Part shown: one piece after another, positions 19,159-28,790 of the stretch | How the letters are laid out: each line of letters starts with the position of its first letter | How positions within the stretch are numbered: the first letter of the stretch is position 1 | Source: Knoellia sp. Soil729 | GTDB lineage: Bacteria; Actinomycetota; Actinomycetes; Actinomycetales; Dermatophilaceae | Assembly (NCBI RefSeq): GCF_001427985.1 | Contig: NZ_LMSA01000002.1 | Span: 1,170,811 to 1,234,810 of the forward strand | DNA length: 64,000 nucleotides | Direction of reading: 5' to 3' | Made by a program: the position numbers and the translations under genes | The notes under the pieces: generated by a model | Told to the model about the DNA's origin: nothing | Seen by the model: only the letters and a program-made list of their open reading frames with translations | Databases searched by the model: none

Positions 19159-20481
19159 ATGTTCTCCCCGCGACGCATTACATCGTGGGTCGCTGCCGCT
19201 CTCGCAGCCGGTGCTCTTGGGGTGGCTCTGCCGCCCGCGGCCAGCGCGGACCCGGCCACGCCCGGCGCCTATCCCACAGCCTCCTCGGCCACCCGCGTGT
19301 CGGGTCGTTTCTTCGACACCTGCACCGCGCCGTCTCTCTCCGCGCTGGCCGCGTGGCGTGGCACCTCCCCCTACACCGGGGTGAACATCTACTTCGGGGG
19401 CCGCAACAGGGGCTGTGCCCAGCCCAACCTCACCGCCGCGTGGGTGCGCAGCGCCTCGGCCGCGAACTGGTCGCTCGTGCCCACCTACTTCGGCGACCAA
19501 CCGTTCTGCGTGTTCGGATCGAAGCCGTACCGGTATGCCGCCAGCGGCGCCGCTGCCCGTGGGGCCGCCGATGGCGCCGATGCGGTGGCCAAGGCCAAGG
19601 CACTCGGGATGCTCGCGGGCAGTGCCCTCTATGCCGACGTGGAGCACTACGACCGGGCTGCTTCGGGCTGCATCGGCGCCGTGCGGACCTATGTGTCCGA
19701 GTGGACGAGAGCTCTGCACCGAAGCGGTTATCTCGCGGGCGTCTATGTCCACCAGGACTCAGGGCTGCGCGACCTCGCGGCCAGCTACCTGACCACAAGC
19801 CTCGCGCGACCCGACGCGGTGTGGATGGCGAGGTGGGACAACGTCGCCACCGTCACCGGTTGGCCCACAGCGGGCAACACCCTGTGGGCCGAGTGGCAGC
19901 GCGCGAAGCAGTACCGCGGTGACCACGTCGAGACCTGGGGAGGCGTGTCGATGAACGTCGACAGCGACATCATCAAGGGCCCGGTCGCGACCGTCGCCAG
20001 GTCCTACCGGGTGACCAGCTCTGGCTCGCTCAACGTGCGCAGCGGGCCGTCCAGCGCCTATCCGATCGTCGGCTCGCTCGCGGCCAACTCGACCGCCGCC
20101 GTCATCTGTCAGGCGCGCGGCCAGGTGGTGGGCTCCAGCGGGGTTTGGGACCGGATCAGCACCGGTGGCTTCGTGTCCGACTACTACGTCTCGACACCGT
20201 CGCAAACCACGTTCAGTGCACCACTGCAACGGTGCTCCTACCCGGGGCAGGTCAACATCTCGACCCCCGTGAACACCCGCAGCGGCCCTGGCACCTCGTA
20301 TGCCGTCAACGGCACGCTGCAGGGTGGGGCGCTGGCCTACGTCGCCTGCCAGAAGGCGGGCACGCTCGTCGGCACGACCCGCGTGTGGGACCAGCTGGTC
20401 GACGGGCGCTGGCTCAGTGACTACTACGTGTCGAACAGCTCCAACAGCACGTATGCCGCCCCCGTCCCGCGGTGTCCGTGA
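19159..20481 (+). CDS. secreted DUF1906 glycoside-hydrolase-like protein with two SH3-like domains
   Basis: A 440-residue exported protein. Signal peptide 1-33 with cleavage after AASA. Residues about 50-280 form the DUF1906/Rv2525c-like TIM-barrel (TGVNIYFGGRNRGC, ADVEHYD, WARWD-like segments). Two bacterial SH3-like repeats follow (about 285-355 and 360-440), each with LNVRSGPSSAY or NTRSGPGTSY. Such proteins probably bind or hydrolyse cell-wall glycans, but no reaction is proven for the family. The ATG at 19159 has GGAGGTG upstream. Confidence 0.85.
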   Translation: MFSPRRITSWVAAALAAGALGVALPPAASADPATPGAYPTASSATRVSGRFFDTCTAPSLSALAAWRGTSPYTGVNIYFGGRNRGCAQPNLTAAWVRSASAANWSLVPTYFGDQPFCVFGSKPYRYAASGAAARGAADGADAVAKAKALGMLAGSALYADVEHYDRAASGCIGAVRTYVSEWTRALHRSGYLAGVYVHQDSGLRDLAASYLTTSLARPDAVWMARWDNVATVTGWPTAGNTLWAEWQRAKQYRGDHVETWGGVSMNVDSDIIKGPVATVARSYRVTSSGSLNVRSGPSSAYPIVGSLAANSTAAVICQARGQVVGSSGVWDRISTGGFVSDYYVSTPSQTTFSAPLQRCSYPGQVNISTPVNTRSGPGTSYAVNGTLQGGALAYVACQKAGTLVGTTRVWDQLVDGRWLSDYYVSNSSNSTYAAPVPRCP

Positions 20482-20529
20482 GTCCGGGGGTCCCTTCCGT
20501 TCCGATCCACCGCATCGGGCCCGGCTGAG

Positions 20530-20766
20530 TCAGGTCGACTGGGTTTCGAGCACCCCTTCGAGGAACTCCTCGATGGCGCCGCACTCGTTGCAGACGAGAG
20601 CCAAGCTCTCCTTGTTGGCCCAGGCGAACCCGAAGAACTCGGCACCCGAGGTGTTGAGCTTGATGCGGCGAGTGCCGAACGTCGTGCCGTCGCAGTGGCG
20701 GCACGTCACGGCTCGGCCCCTGATGGTGGCCGTGACAAGCGCAGAGTCGTTGAAGAAGTTCCCCAT
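20530..20766 (-). CDS. small zinc-ribbon protein
   Basis: A 78-residue cytoplasmic protein with two cysteine pairs (CRHC at about 22-25 and CNEC at about 59-62) that can bind one zinc ion as a zinc ribbon. I do not recognise a named family; similar short proteins occur in many actinobacteria. It may bind nucleic acid or a partner protein. The ATG at 20766 gives the shortest form with the full ribbon; the frame is open further upstream, into the neighbouring pseudogene. Confidence 0.65.
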   Translation of the reverse strand: MGNFFNDSALVTATIRGRAVTCRHCDGTTFGTRRIKLNTSGAEFFGFAWANKESLALVCNECGAIEEFLEGVLETQST

Positions 20767-20815
20767 GAGCCGAACTCTGCCACCCACCGCCAGCCGCTGT
20801 GGGGCGGACGCCAGT

Positions 20816-21341
20816 TCAGCCAGGGCCCATAACCGAGAACTCGTTGCCGTCGGGGTCGGCCAGCACCACCTCGCCGTCCCTGCTGCTGCCCTGGCCCGGA
20901 TCGAGCCGCGAGGCTCCGAGTCCGAGAAGCCGCTCGACCTCGGCCTCGTGGTCGGCATCGGCGTCAAGAGCCAGGTCGAGTCGGATGCGCGCCTTCACGG
21001 TCTTGGGTGCCACGGGTGGGCCTCCCCACGACATCTTCGACCCGCCGTGCCTCCTGAGGGCGTTGCCCCATGTCGATGAGCCGGCCACCGAGCTCCAGTG
21101 CCCGGGCGATGGTCAGCGCCATCTGCGTGTCCGAGGAGCTCGTGAGGTCGAAGTGGGTGCGGTTGACGTCGACCCGCTCGGCGTCCGACGGCACGAAGCG
21201 CACCCGGAACCCGCGCCCGTCCGCCGGCAGCAGCGCCACCGCACCGCCCGGCTGCACCTCGACCTCACGCCCGAGCAGTCCCGCCCAGAACGCCTCAGGG
21301 TCGTGGGCGTCGAAGGTGACCGCGTGCAACTGGGATGACAT
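20816..21341 (-). pseudogene. two-domain VOC (glyoxalase/bleomycin resistance-like) protein with internal deletion and frameshift
   Basis: The 5' part (21341 down to about 21055) encodes the first VOC half-domain, from [15 protein letters not shown] to the [11 protein letters not shown] strand. The sequence then jumps, in another frame, to HGGSKMSWGGPPVAPKT and ends in VVLADPDGNEFSVMG at 20816, which is the end of the second VOC domain of a typical 230-240-residue tandem-VOC protein. About 60-65 residues between these points are missing and the frames do not match. This is a clear internal deletion at about 21050-21065. The intact family comprises metal-dependent glyoxalase/dioxygenase-fold proteins. 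Confidence 0.75.
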
Positions 21342-21456
21342 GCGTCGCACGCTAGGCCCGCGACCAACCCATCGCAACGCGGTTTCGACTAGGGGCCTTT
21401 CGCCTCCACCAGCCGGCTCGGCGTGGAGTCGTCGTGCCAGACTCCTCGACGTGGCC

Positions 21457-21840
21457 ATGCATCCCCAGGACCTCACCGCCGACGCCCTCGAGTTCGTGGC
21501 GCAGCGGCACCTCGCGACCCTGACGACGCTGCGGGCCAACGGCACGCCGCATGTCGTGCCAGTGGGCTTCACCTGGGACACCGAGGCTCTCTTGGCCCGA
21601 GTCATCACGAGCGGGAGCTCACAGAAGGCGCTCAACGCGGCCAGGCGAGGCAGGGCCGTCATCTGCCAGGTCGACGGTCGCCACTGGCTCTCGTTCGAGG
21701 GAGACGCCCGCGTCGTGGACGACCCAGCAGCGGTCGCCGACGCGGTCGAGAGGTATGCCGTTCGCTACCGACAGCCTCGCGTCAACCCGGCGCGGGTGGT
21801 CATCGAGGTCGGCGTCGACCGGGTCCTCGGCAACCTCTGA
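21457..21840 (+). CDS. PPOX-class flavin/F420-binding protein
   Basis: A 127-residue single-domain protein of the pyridoxamine-phosphate-oxidase-like split-barrel fold. The N-terminal segment [21 protein letters not shown] is typical of the F420- or FMN-dependent PPOX class (TIGR03618-like). Substrate unknown. A GTG two codons upstream (21451) is an alternative start; no strong ribosome site is visible for either. Divergent from the broken VOC gene. Confidence 0.8.
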   Translation: MHPQDLTADALEFVAQRHLATLTTLRANGTPHVVPVGFTWDTEALLARVITSGSSQKALNAARRGRAVICQVDGRHWLSFEGDARVVDDPAAVADAVERYAVRYRQPRVNPARVVIEVGVDRVLGNL

Positions 21841-21919
21841 ACCGGGCCTTTCGGACCACATCCACAGATGGTCACCCCGGAGCCGGTTTGCCCACCGCGT
21901 ATCGGGGAATGTCGGGAGT

Positions 21920-22096
21920 GTGAACAGCAGGCAGCTCGACATGCACCAGTCGCATCTCCTCTCCGACGGCAGCACCTTCCCGCCGGTGACGCCCGACCCA
22001 CCGCCACCTCCCGGCTACGTTGACCCGCTCGCAACGCGCGAGGCCCCCGAGGAGGACGCACAGGACGACGACAGCGACTCGAGCAGCACGCACTGA
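21920..22096 (+). CDS. possible short acidic, proline-rich protein
   Basis: A 58-codon open frame starting at GTG, with a Pro-rich middle (PDPPPPPGYVD) and an acidic Ser/Asp tail. No ribosome site is convincing and no homologue is recognised. It fills the gap between the PPOX gene and the convergent peroxidase gene. It could be spurious. Confidence 0.25.
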   Translation: MNSRQLDMHQSHLLSDGSTFPPVTPDPPPPPGYVDPLATREAPEEDAQDDDSDSSSTH

Positions 22097-22150
22097 CCGC
22101 AGGAAGCCAGGCCGGAGGGGGCCTGACGATCCAGCGCCGGCCGGTCGGCC

Positions 22151-22738
22151 TCAGGCGCCCGAGTCCGCGGTTCCCCGCTCGTGGTACTCCGCGTTGGGGA
22201 CGAAACCCAGCGCGCTCGAGACACGGTTGGTGAGGTTGAACATCGCGACCACCTGCACGAGCTCCATGACCTGGTGCTCGTCCAGTCCGACCGTACGCAG
22301 CGGCTCGAGGTCGGCCTCGGTCATCTCAGCAGGGTGAAGGGTGAGCTTCTCGGCATAGGCCGCCATCGCTGCCTCGCGCTCGGCCAGGTCGGCCTGGCGC
22401 CAATTGATCGCCACGAGGTCGGCCGTGCGCTCGTCCTGGCTGAAGGTCCGCAACGCCTGCCCGTGGCTGACGACGCAGTAGGTGCAGCGGTTCACCCCGG
22501 ACACGACGACCCCGAGCAGCTCGCGGTCGGCGTTGCTCAGGTGGCCCTCCTTGTTGACGAGAAGGTTGAAGTAGCGCCACCACGCGAGGAACTGCTCCCC
22601 GTTGACGGCCTGCGCGCGGAAGACGTTGGGCACGAAGCCGAAGGCCTCCTGCGCCTTGTCCCACAGGCGGGTCACGCCCTCGGGGACGTCGGAGCGGTCC
22701 GGGACGCGGAGGTACGAGATGCGTGAGTGGTCTCCCAT
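22151..22738 (-). CDS. AhpD-like peroxidase-related protein (carboxymuconolactone decarboxylase fold)
   Basis: A 195-residue all-helical protein of the AhpD/CMD-like superfamily (peroxidase-related enzyme). The redox/proton-relay motif CTYCVVSHG is present in the middle, with two cysteines and a histidine. Family members reduce peroxides or act with alkyl hydroperoxide reductases; substrate unknown. ATG start at 22738. A short fragment of a second copy of this gene lies at about 35007-35075. Confidence 0.85.
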   Translation of the reverse strand: MGDHSRISYLRVPDRSDVPEGVTRLWDKAQEAFGFVPNVFRAQAVNGEQFLAWWRYFNLLVNKEGHLSNADRELLGVVVSGVNRCTYCVVSHGQALRTFSQDERTADLVAINWRQADLAEREAAMAAYAEKLTLHPAEMTEADLEPLRTVGLDEHQVMELVQVVAMFNLTNRVSSALGFVPNAEYHERGTADSGA

Positions 22739-22789
22739 GAGGGCACCCTATTGCGGCGGCCGAGAAGCCCGCAGGCCTGCCCCGACTGG

Positions 22790-23965
22790 TCAGACCTTTT
22801 CGCGCAGGATCCGCCTGAAGTAGGTCACGGGCAGCGCGTAGCGGTCCACCGCCCAGGTGAGCCGTCGGGGGCGGACGAGGTCCGGTGCGGGCACCGATGG
22901 AGCGGGCCTCCCCTCGCGGTCGATCTCGACGAGCATGAGCTGGTGTCGGCCGACCGTGATCGGCATGACCGTGTAGCCGTCGTAGTGCTGGAGGTCCTTG
23001 GGGTCGCTGGCGAGGAGGTTGGGCGACAGCACGGCGACCTGCTTGCGCAGGGCCCCACCGGACGGCTTGATGCCGAGGACGGCGACGTCACCGAGCGACC
23101 AGACGTTCTCGTGTCGACGGTGGCGCAGGGTGAGCGGGTCGACGTCAACGAGGCCCGCCTCGCCAGCTCCGGCCAGGTCGCTGTCGGTGATCCAGCCGGG
23201 CGCCCGGTAGCCCGGGATGACGTGGGCATAGGACAGGTCGCCGATCTCCGTCTCCCCCTCGGGGCTCGCGACCGTCACCTGCCGGTCGCCCACCCGCGTG
23301 ACGCGCGCGTTGCGCAGGACCTGCACGCCGTATGCCGTCAGCGCGTCTTCCAGGATCACGTCCGCCTTGGCGACGCCGATCGGCGTCGGACCGGGCAGGA
23401 CGAGGTGAACGTCGAGGGCCTCGAGCACCCCTGCGCGTCGCCAGTGGTCGCAGGCCATGAACAACGGCTTGAGCGCCGTCGCAGCGCAGGGGGCCGGCTC
23501 GGGCGGCATCGAGAACACGACGCGCCCGCTCGTGAGCTGACGCAAGGCGGGCCACACCTTCGGGGCACTCTCGACGACGAAGGTCGACCCGGCCCAGCCC
23601 ACGGCATACCCGGTTGTCAGTCCCGGAGTGGCGTCCCAGTCCTCGTCAAGGCCGGTGGCGACCACGAGCGTCGTGTAGTGGATCGTCCTGCCGTCGCGCG
23701 TGGTCACGCTCTGCCCGACGGGGTCGCAGGAGGTGACCCGGTCCCGGATCCACGTGGCACCATCGGGCATCACCGTGGACGCAGGCCGCTCCAGGTCGCT
23801 CATCGTCGCTTCGCCACCGCCGACGTAGTTGAGCATCGGGCGGTAGCGGTGGGTGGACTCCGACTCGATGATGGCGACGTCCTGCGCACCGTCGCGAATG
23901 AGCTTGGCGGCCAAGGAGATCCCCGCGTTGCCGCCCCCGACGATCAACACTTCGTGGTGGTCCAT
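22790..23965 (-). CDS. FAD/NAD(P)-dependent oxidoreductase, sulfide:quinone reductase-like
   Basis: A 391-residue flavoprotein. The dinucleotide-binding motif VGGGNAGISLA is at the N-terminus, and a second conserved segment near the C-terminal third is WSLGDVAVL. The overall arrangement resembles the sulfide:quinone oxidoreductase/NDH-2 branch of pyridine nucleotide-disulfide oxidoreductases, but I see no clear paired catalytic cysteines, so sulfide oxidation is uncertain. The ATG at 23965 has GGAGG seven nt upstream. Divergent from the UvrA-like gene, with an 82-nt shared upstream region. Confidence 0.78.
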   Translation of the reverse strand: MDHHEVLIVGGGNAGISLAAKLIRDGAQDVAIIESESTHRYRPMLNYVGGGEATMSDLERPASTVMPDGATWIRDRVTSCDPVGQSVTTRDGRTIHYTTLVVATGLDEDWDATPGLTTGYAVGWAGSTFVVESAPKVWPALRQLTSGRVVFSMPPEPAPCAATALKPLFMACDHWRRAGVLEALDVHLVLPGPTPIGVAKADVILEDALTAYGVQVLRNARVTRVGDRQVTVASPEGETEIGDLSYAHVIPGYRAPGWITDSDLAGAGEAGLVDVDPLTLRHRRHENVWSLGDVAVLGIKPSGGALRKQVAVLSPNLLASDPKDLQHYDGYTVMPITVGRHQLMLVEIDREGRPAPSVPAPDLVRPRRLTWAVDRYALPVTYFRRILREKV

Positions 23966-24047
23966 GTCGTCCTCCGAAGGTTCGGCTCTGACCTTCGACC
24001 GTAGCTTGGATGCTGCCGCCAGGACGGGGAGCGGATAGACATGGTCG

Positions 24048-26537
24048 GTGCCCCATGATCCGAGTGACCACTTCGTCCATGTCCGCGGAGCCAGCGAGAA
24101 CAACCTCAAGAACGTCGACGTCGACCTGCCGCGCGATGCGATTGTTGCCTTCACCGGGGTGTCGGGCTCGGGGAAGTCCTCGTTGGCGTTCGGCACGCTC
24201 TATGCCGAGGCGCAGCGCCGCTACTTCGAGTCCGTGGCGCCCTATGCCCGCCGACTGCTCCAGCAGGTGGGCGCCCCTCACGTGCAGGAGGTCACCGGGC
24301 TACCGCCTGCCGTGGCGCTGCAGCAGCGACGGGGAGCGCCGAGCTCGCGCTCGAGCGTCGGCACCCTGACGACGCTGTCGAACCTCGTGCGGATGCTGTA
24401 CTCACGGGCAGGTACCTACCCGCCGGATGCGTCCCGGCTGGAGGCTGAGGCCTTCTCTCCCAACACCGTGGCCGGTGCCTGCCCACGCTGCCACGGGCTG
24501 GGTGAGGAGCACGACGTCAGCGAGAAGCTGATGGTGCCGGACACCTCGCTGAGCATCCGGGAGGGAGCGATTGCTGCCTGGCCCGGCGCCTGGCAGGGCG
24601 CCAACCTGCGCAGCATCGTCTCCGGGCTGGGGATCAACGTCGACACTCCGTGGCGCAAACTCAAAGTCAAGGACCGCGAGTGGCTGCTGTTCACCGACGA
24701 GCAGCCCAAGGTGCTCATCAAGCCCGAGCGCGACCGGATCGACCACGGCTACTACGGGCTGTTCTGGAGCGCCCGCGCGCACGTCAACCATGTCCTCGCG
24801 ACCTCGAAGAGCGAGATGATGCGCGAGAAGGCGATGCGCTTCGTGCGCAGCATGCCGTGCTCGGCCTGCGGCGGCAGTGGGCTGCAGGCGGACTCGCTGG
24901 CGGTGACGTTCGCGGGCCTCAACATCGCGCAGCTCAACGCACTGTCGTTCGTCGAGCTCGCGGCGCTGCTGCGCCCCGTGGCCGAGCTGGCCGACGCTGC
25001 GGCGGCGACGTCCTCGGCCGACTCGGGGGAGGCCACCGAGGTGGCGGTGCGGATCTGTGCCGATCTCGTGGCCCGGGTTCAGGTGCTGCTCGACCTCGGG
25101 CTGGGCTACCTGTCGCTCGGTCGCAGCTCGACGACGCTCTCACCCGGGGAGGCACAGCGCCTGCGCATCGCCACCCAGCTGCGCTCGGGGCTGTTCGGCG
25201 TCGTCTACGTGCTCGACGAGCCGTCGGCGGGGCTGCACCCGGCGGATGCCGAGCCGTTGCTCAACGTCCTCGACTCCCTCAAGGCCTCCGGCAACTCGCT
25301 CTTCGTCGTCGAGCACGACCTCGACTTCGTGCGCCGGGCCGACTGGGTCGTCGACATCGGTCCCGGCGCGGGAGAGCTGGGTGGTGAGGTGCTCTACTCC
25401 GGACCGGTCGCCGGGCTGGAGACGGTGAAGACGTCGGTCACCGGCGACTACCTCTTCGGCCGCGTGGTGCCGGAGGAGCGGCAGAAGCGCAGCCCCCACG
25501 GATGGCTGCACCTGCACGGGGTCAGCCGGCACAACCTCGTGGACCTCTCCGTCGACATCCCGCTGGGTGTCCTGACGGCGGTCACGGGGGTGTCAGGCTC
25601 GGGCAAGTCGACACTGGTCTCCCAGGTCCTCGCCGAGCTCGTCCGGCGCCACCTCGGTCAGGCTGTCGACGACGGGGACGACGACGAGCTCGAGATCGAC
25701 GTCGACGACGCCGCTGGCCTGGAGGCGTTCGACCGGCTCGTGCGGGTGGACCAACGTCCGATCGGACGCACTCCGCGCTCGAACCTCGCCACCTACACCG
25801 GGCTCTTCGACGCGGTCCGCAAGGTGTATGCCGCGACGCCCGAGGCGCGTCGGCGCGGCTATGGAGCCGGTCGCTTCTCCTTCAACGTGGCGCAGGGCCG
25901 CTGCGAGACCTGTCAGGGCGAGGGCTTCGTCTCCGTCGAGCTCCTCTTCCTGCCCGGCACGTACTCGCCGTGCCCGACCTGTCACGGTGCGCGCTACAAC
26001 GCGGAGACTCTCGAGATCGACTACCGCGGCAAGAACGTCGCCGAGGTGCTGGCGTTGTCGGTGGACGAGGCTGCGGAGTTCCTCGCCGACGTTCCTGCGG
26101 CCGCACGCAGCCTGGCGACGTTGCGCGAGGTCGGCCTGGGTTATCTGCGGTTGGGACAGCCGGCTCCCGAGCTGAGCGGTGGGGAGGCGCAGCGCATCAA
26201 GCTCGCCACCGAGCTGCAGCGAGCTCGCCGTGGGCATGCGCTGTACCTGCTCGATGAGCCGACGGCCGGGCTCCACCCCGCCGACATCGCGCTGCTCCTG
26301 CGCCAGCTGCACCGCCTGGTGGATGCCGGGAACACGGTGGTGTTGGTCGAGCACGACCTCGACACGATCGTCAGTGCGGACTGGGTTCTCGACCTGGGTC
26401 CCGGTGGTGGCGACCACGGCGGCCGCGTCGTCGCGACGGGGACACCGAGGGACGTCTCGCAGTCCACGGAGGGGGTCACGGCGGCATACCTCGCCGCACG
26501 GCTCGCCTCCCTGGACTCGCTCGGCACGGGTCGCTGA
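24048..26537 (+). CDS. UvrA-like ABC-class ATPase (UvrA2/drug-resistance type)
   Basis: An 829-residue tandem ABC ATPase. Both halves have Walker A (GVSGSGKSS near residue 40; GVSGSGKST near 520), signature motifs (LSPGEAQRL and LSGGEAQRI) and Walker B with LDEPSAGLHP and LDEPTAGLHP. Zinc-binding CxxC pairs occur as in UvrA (CPRCHG, CSACGG, CETCQG...CPTCHG). It is shorter than housekeeping UvrA (about 950), so it likely lacks part of the UvrB-interaction insertion. Such proteins are linked to resistance to DNA-intercalating drugs. GTG start; a plus-strand gene diverging from the flavoprotein. Confidence 0.87.
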   Translation: MPHDPSDHFVHVRGASENNLKNVDVDLPRDAIVAFTGVSGSGKSSLAFGTLYAEAQRRYFESVAPYARRLLQQVGAPHVQEVTGLPPAVALQQRRGAPSSRSSVGTLTTLSNLVRMLYSRAGTYPPDASRLEAEAFSPNTVAGACPRCHGLGEEHDVSEKLMVPDTSLSIREGAIAAWPGAWQGANLRSIVSGLGINVDTPWRKLKVKDREWLLFTDEQPKVLIKPERDRIDHGYYGLFWSARAHVNHVLATSKSEMMREKAMRFVRSMPCSACGGSGLQADSLAVTFAGLNIAQLNALSFVELAALLRPVAELADAAAATSSADSGEATEVAVRICADLVARVQVLLDLGLGYLSLGRSSTTLSPGEAQRLRIATQLRSGLFGVVYVLDEPSAGLHPADAEPLLNVLDSLKASGNSLFVVEHDLDFVRRADWVVDIGPGAGELGGEVLYSGPVAGLETVKTSVTGDYLFGRVVPEERQKRSPHGWLHLHGVSRHNLVDLSVDIPLGVLTAVTGVSGSGKSTLVSQVLAELVRRHLGQAVDDGDDDELEIDVDDAAGLEAFDRLVRVDQRPIGRTPRSNLATYTGLFDAVRKVYAATPEARRRGYGAGRFSFNVAQGRCETCQGEGFVSVELLFLPGTYSPCPTCHGARYNAETLEIDYRGKNVAEVLALSVDEAAEFLADVPAAARSLATLREVGLGYLRLGQPAPELSGGEAQRIKLATELQRARRGHALYLLDEPTAGLHPADIALLLRQLHRLVDAGNTVVLVEHDLDTIVSADWVLDLGPGGGDHGGRVVATGTPRDVSQSTEGVTAAYLAARLASLDSLGTGR

Positions 26538-26671
26538 GAGCCGAGGCGGGTTCCATGTGTGCTTGCGGCGCCCATGGAAAGATTTCGGAACTCGATGTCG
26601 AAGACACCGGCATCCGTTCGACGTACGTGCACGAAGCACCACCCCGTCAACCACATCAGGAGTGATTTCAG

Positions 26672-27046
26672 ATGCCCCGTTTCATGGGATTCGTCAGGAT
26701 GGAAGAAGGCATTGGCATGCCGCCCCAGTCGCTGTTCGAGGCGATGGACACCTACATCGGTGAGCGAGCCGCGTCAGGCGTGTTCCTCGACGGAGGGGGC
26801 CTGTACGGGACCGAGGACGCCGTGAACTATGTCGTCCGCAAGGGCGAGGTGACCCGGGTCGACGGTCCGTACGCGGAGGCCAAGGAGGTCGTCGGCGGCT
26901 GGTCGCTCCTGCAGTACGACAGCCTCGAGGACGCCGTGGCGGACCAGGAGAAGTTCGCCCAGCTGCACGCCGAGCACTGGCCCGAGGTCACCGTGGTCGC
27001 GACCCTGCGCCAGGTCTCCGAGGGTCCGGAGGCGACCGGCGACTGA
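26672..27046 (+). CDS. YCII-related (DGPF) protein
   Basis: A 124-residue protein with the YCII/DGPF motif as VDGPYAEAKEVVGGW near residue 67. Start ATG with AGGAGT 8-13 nt upstream. The family is found next to ECF42-type sigma factors and is transcribed with them, as here (24 nt to the sigma gene). The biochemical function is unproven. The pairing suggests it is the main target or partner of the sigma factor. Confidence 0.88.
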   Translation: MPRFMGFVRMEEGIGMPPQSLFEAMDTYIGERAASGVFLDGGGLYGTEDAVNYVVRKGEVTRVDGPYAEAKEVVGGWSLLQYDSLEDAVADQEKFAQLHAEHWPEVTVVATLRQVSEGPEATGD

Positions 27047-27069
27047 CCGGGACTCTCTACGCTGGCGGT

Positions 27070-28362
27070 GTGCCGGCAGAGAGCTCGTCAGACGATTCGC
27101 AGCGGGTCGTCGTCGCGACCTGGCGGGCCGAGTCGGCCCGCCTGGTTGGCGGCCTCACCCGGATGACGCGGGACCTGGAGCTGGCGGAGGACCTGGCCCA
27201 GGACGCACTCGTCGCCGCGCTGGAGCAGTGGCCTACGAGCGGCGTCCCGGACAACCCGGCGGCATGGCTCATGTCGGTTGCGAAGCGCCGCGGCATCGAC
27301 CACTTCCGGCGCGCCGACACCCTGCGTCGCAAAACGGCGGAGCTCGGCCACGCCCGCGCTGGAGAGGAGGCGGAGATGCCCGACTTCGACAGCCAGGTCG
27401 ACTCCATCGAGGACGACGTCCTGCGGCTGATCTTCCTGTCGTGCCACCCCGCGCTGACGGCGGAGTCCCGGGCCGCGCTGACCCTGCGCCTCGTCGGCGG
27501 ACTCACCACCGCCGAGATCGCCCGTGGGTTCATGGTCAGCGAGTCCTCCATGGGGCAGCGCATCTCCCGGGCGAAGAAGACGCTGTCCACGGCTGGCGTC
27601 GAGCTCGAGCTGCCCACGGGTTCGGAGCGGGCCCAGCGTCTGGACGACGTCATGGCCGTGATCTACCTGATCTTCAACGAGGGCTACACGGCCACCGCTG
27701 GCGAGGACTGGATGCGGCCAGCCTTGGCCGAGGAGGCAGTCAGGCTCGCCGGGATGCTCGTCGACCTCGCGCCCGGGGACGTCGAGGTGCTCGGGTTGCG
27801 GGCTCTGCTGGAGATCCAGGCCTCGCGGATGGACGCTCGGGTCGACGAGCGCGGCCAAGCGGTCCTGCTGGAGGAGCAGGATCGGAGCCGTTGGGACCAG
27901 ACGCTCATCTCCCACGGGCTGGAGGCCTTGGAGCAGGCAGAGCGGCTCGCCAGGCGGGGGACGCCGGTCGGCAGGTACTTCCTGCAGGCGTCTATCGCGG
28001 CCGAGCATGCCCGCGCCGGACATGCCGAGGACACGAACTGGCGCCGGATCGCAGGGCTGTACGACGTCCTGGCCGGGGCTGCACCCGGGCCGGTGGTCGA
28101 GGTGAACCGAGCGGTCGCCCACGGGCGCGCCTTCGGCCCGGATGCGGGGCTTGCCGTGCTGTCGGCACTGGACGAAGGCGCTCTCGATGGCTCCCCCCTG
28201 CTCCCGAGCGTCCGCGGCGACCTGCTCGCACGGGCTGGCCTGCACCCCCAGGCAGCCGAGGCCTTCACCGACGCCGCGGCTCGCACCAGGAACGAGGGCG
28301 AGCGTGCCGTCCTGCAGCGTCGGGCCACGGAGAACCTGACCTTCGGATCGACCCCAGGGTGA
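27070..28362 (+). CDS. ECF42-type RNA polymerase sigma factor with C-terminal extension
   Basis: A 430-residue sigma-70 family protein. Residues 1-170 contain sigma2 (LAEDLAQDALVAALEQW) and sigma4 (GGLTTAEIARGFMVSESSMGQRISRAK). The remaining 250 residues form the TPR-like C-terminal domain (DUF6596-like) typical of ECF42, with IYLIFNEGYTA and EVNRAVAHGRAFG. ECF42 factors lack a classical anti-sigma gene and use the extension for control. GTG start. Co-directional with the YCII gene. It is the last intact core gene before the integrative element. Confidence 0.92.
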   Translation: MPAESSSDDSQRVVVATWRAESARLVGGLTRMTRDLELAEDLAQDALVAALEQWPTSGVPDNPAAWLMSVAKRRGIDHFRRADTLRRKTAELGHARAGEEAEMPDFDSQVDSIEDDVLRLIFLSCHPALTAESRAALTLRLVGGLTTAEIARGFMVSESSMGQRISRAKKTLSTAGVELELPTGSERAQRLDDVMAVIYLIFNEGYTATAGEDWMRPALAEEAVRLAGMLVDLAPGDVEVLGLRALLEIQASRMDARVDERGQAVLLEEQDRSRWDQTLISHGLEALEQAERLARRGTPVGRYFLQASIAAEHARAGHAEDTNWRRIAGLYDVLAGAAPGPVVEVNRAVAHGRAFGPDAGLAVLSALDEGALDGSPLLPSVRGDLLARAGLHPQAAEAFTDAAARTRNEGERAVLQRRATENLTFGSTPG

Positions 28363-28790
28363 CCCTGCGCAGCGTCTTCGGCCGCGCAGGCTGGAAACAT
28401 CCTCTCCAACGAGGGAACGGCCCTCTGACCTGCGTTGCACCAAGGAACCCGAACCCCTGACCCCCTGCTTGCAGAATCCCCGAACTGGTTCCGCGAGAGG
28501 GTAGTTGAGCACTCGATGGGGCATTGTGGGGTACCCGATCGCGCCAGTTTCGTGACGCGCTGCAGTACTTCTCTGGCGTACCGGCCCCACCAGCCGACGC
28601 AGGTTGAGAGCGCACGAGGGGCACCGTTTTCGCACGCGTCTGCGTCGTCGAACCCAACACCGCACCAAGGTGCGGCGCGCACCATCGCGGGGGTCAGCAC
28701 AGCGATGGCACCCGCGTGCCACTCGTGGACCGCGCAGGCGCTCGAGCCATGCCAGGCGGTCCATCCGCGCCCAACCGGGACCAGCGCCCT
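28363..28790. other. 428-nt non-coding stretch at the left edge of the integrative element
   Basis: No convincing coding frame is seen on either strand. The notable content is the tRNA-Ala-like repeat at 28414-28476. The rest (to 28790) has normal GC and no recognisable ribosome sites or repeats. Confidence 0.6.
28414..28476 (-). repeat. tRNA-Ala 3'-half-like fragment, left end (att-like)
   Basis: The segment reads CTGACCTGCG, then CCAAGGAACCC, then GAACCCCTGACCCCCTGCTT, then GCAGA. It aligns with 34603-34667 (one has 2 nt more) and with the T-arm and anticodon 3' side of the tRNA-Ala at 35114. It cannot fold as a complete tRNA. Probable degenerate attachment-site remnant. Confidence 0.65.
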
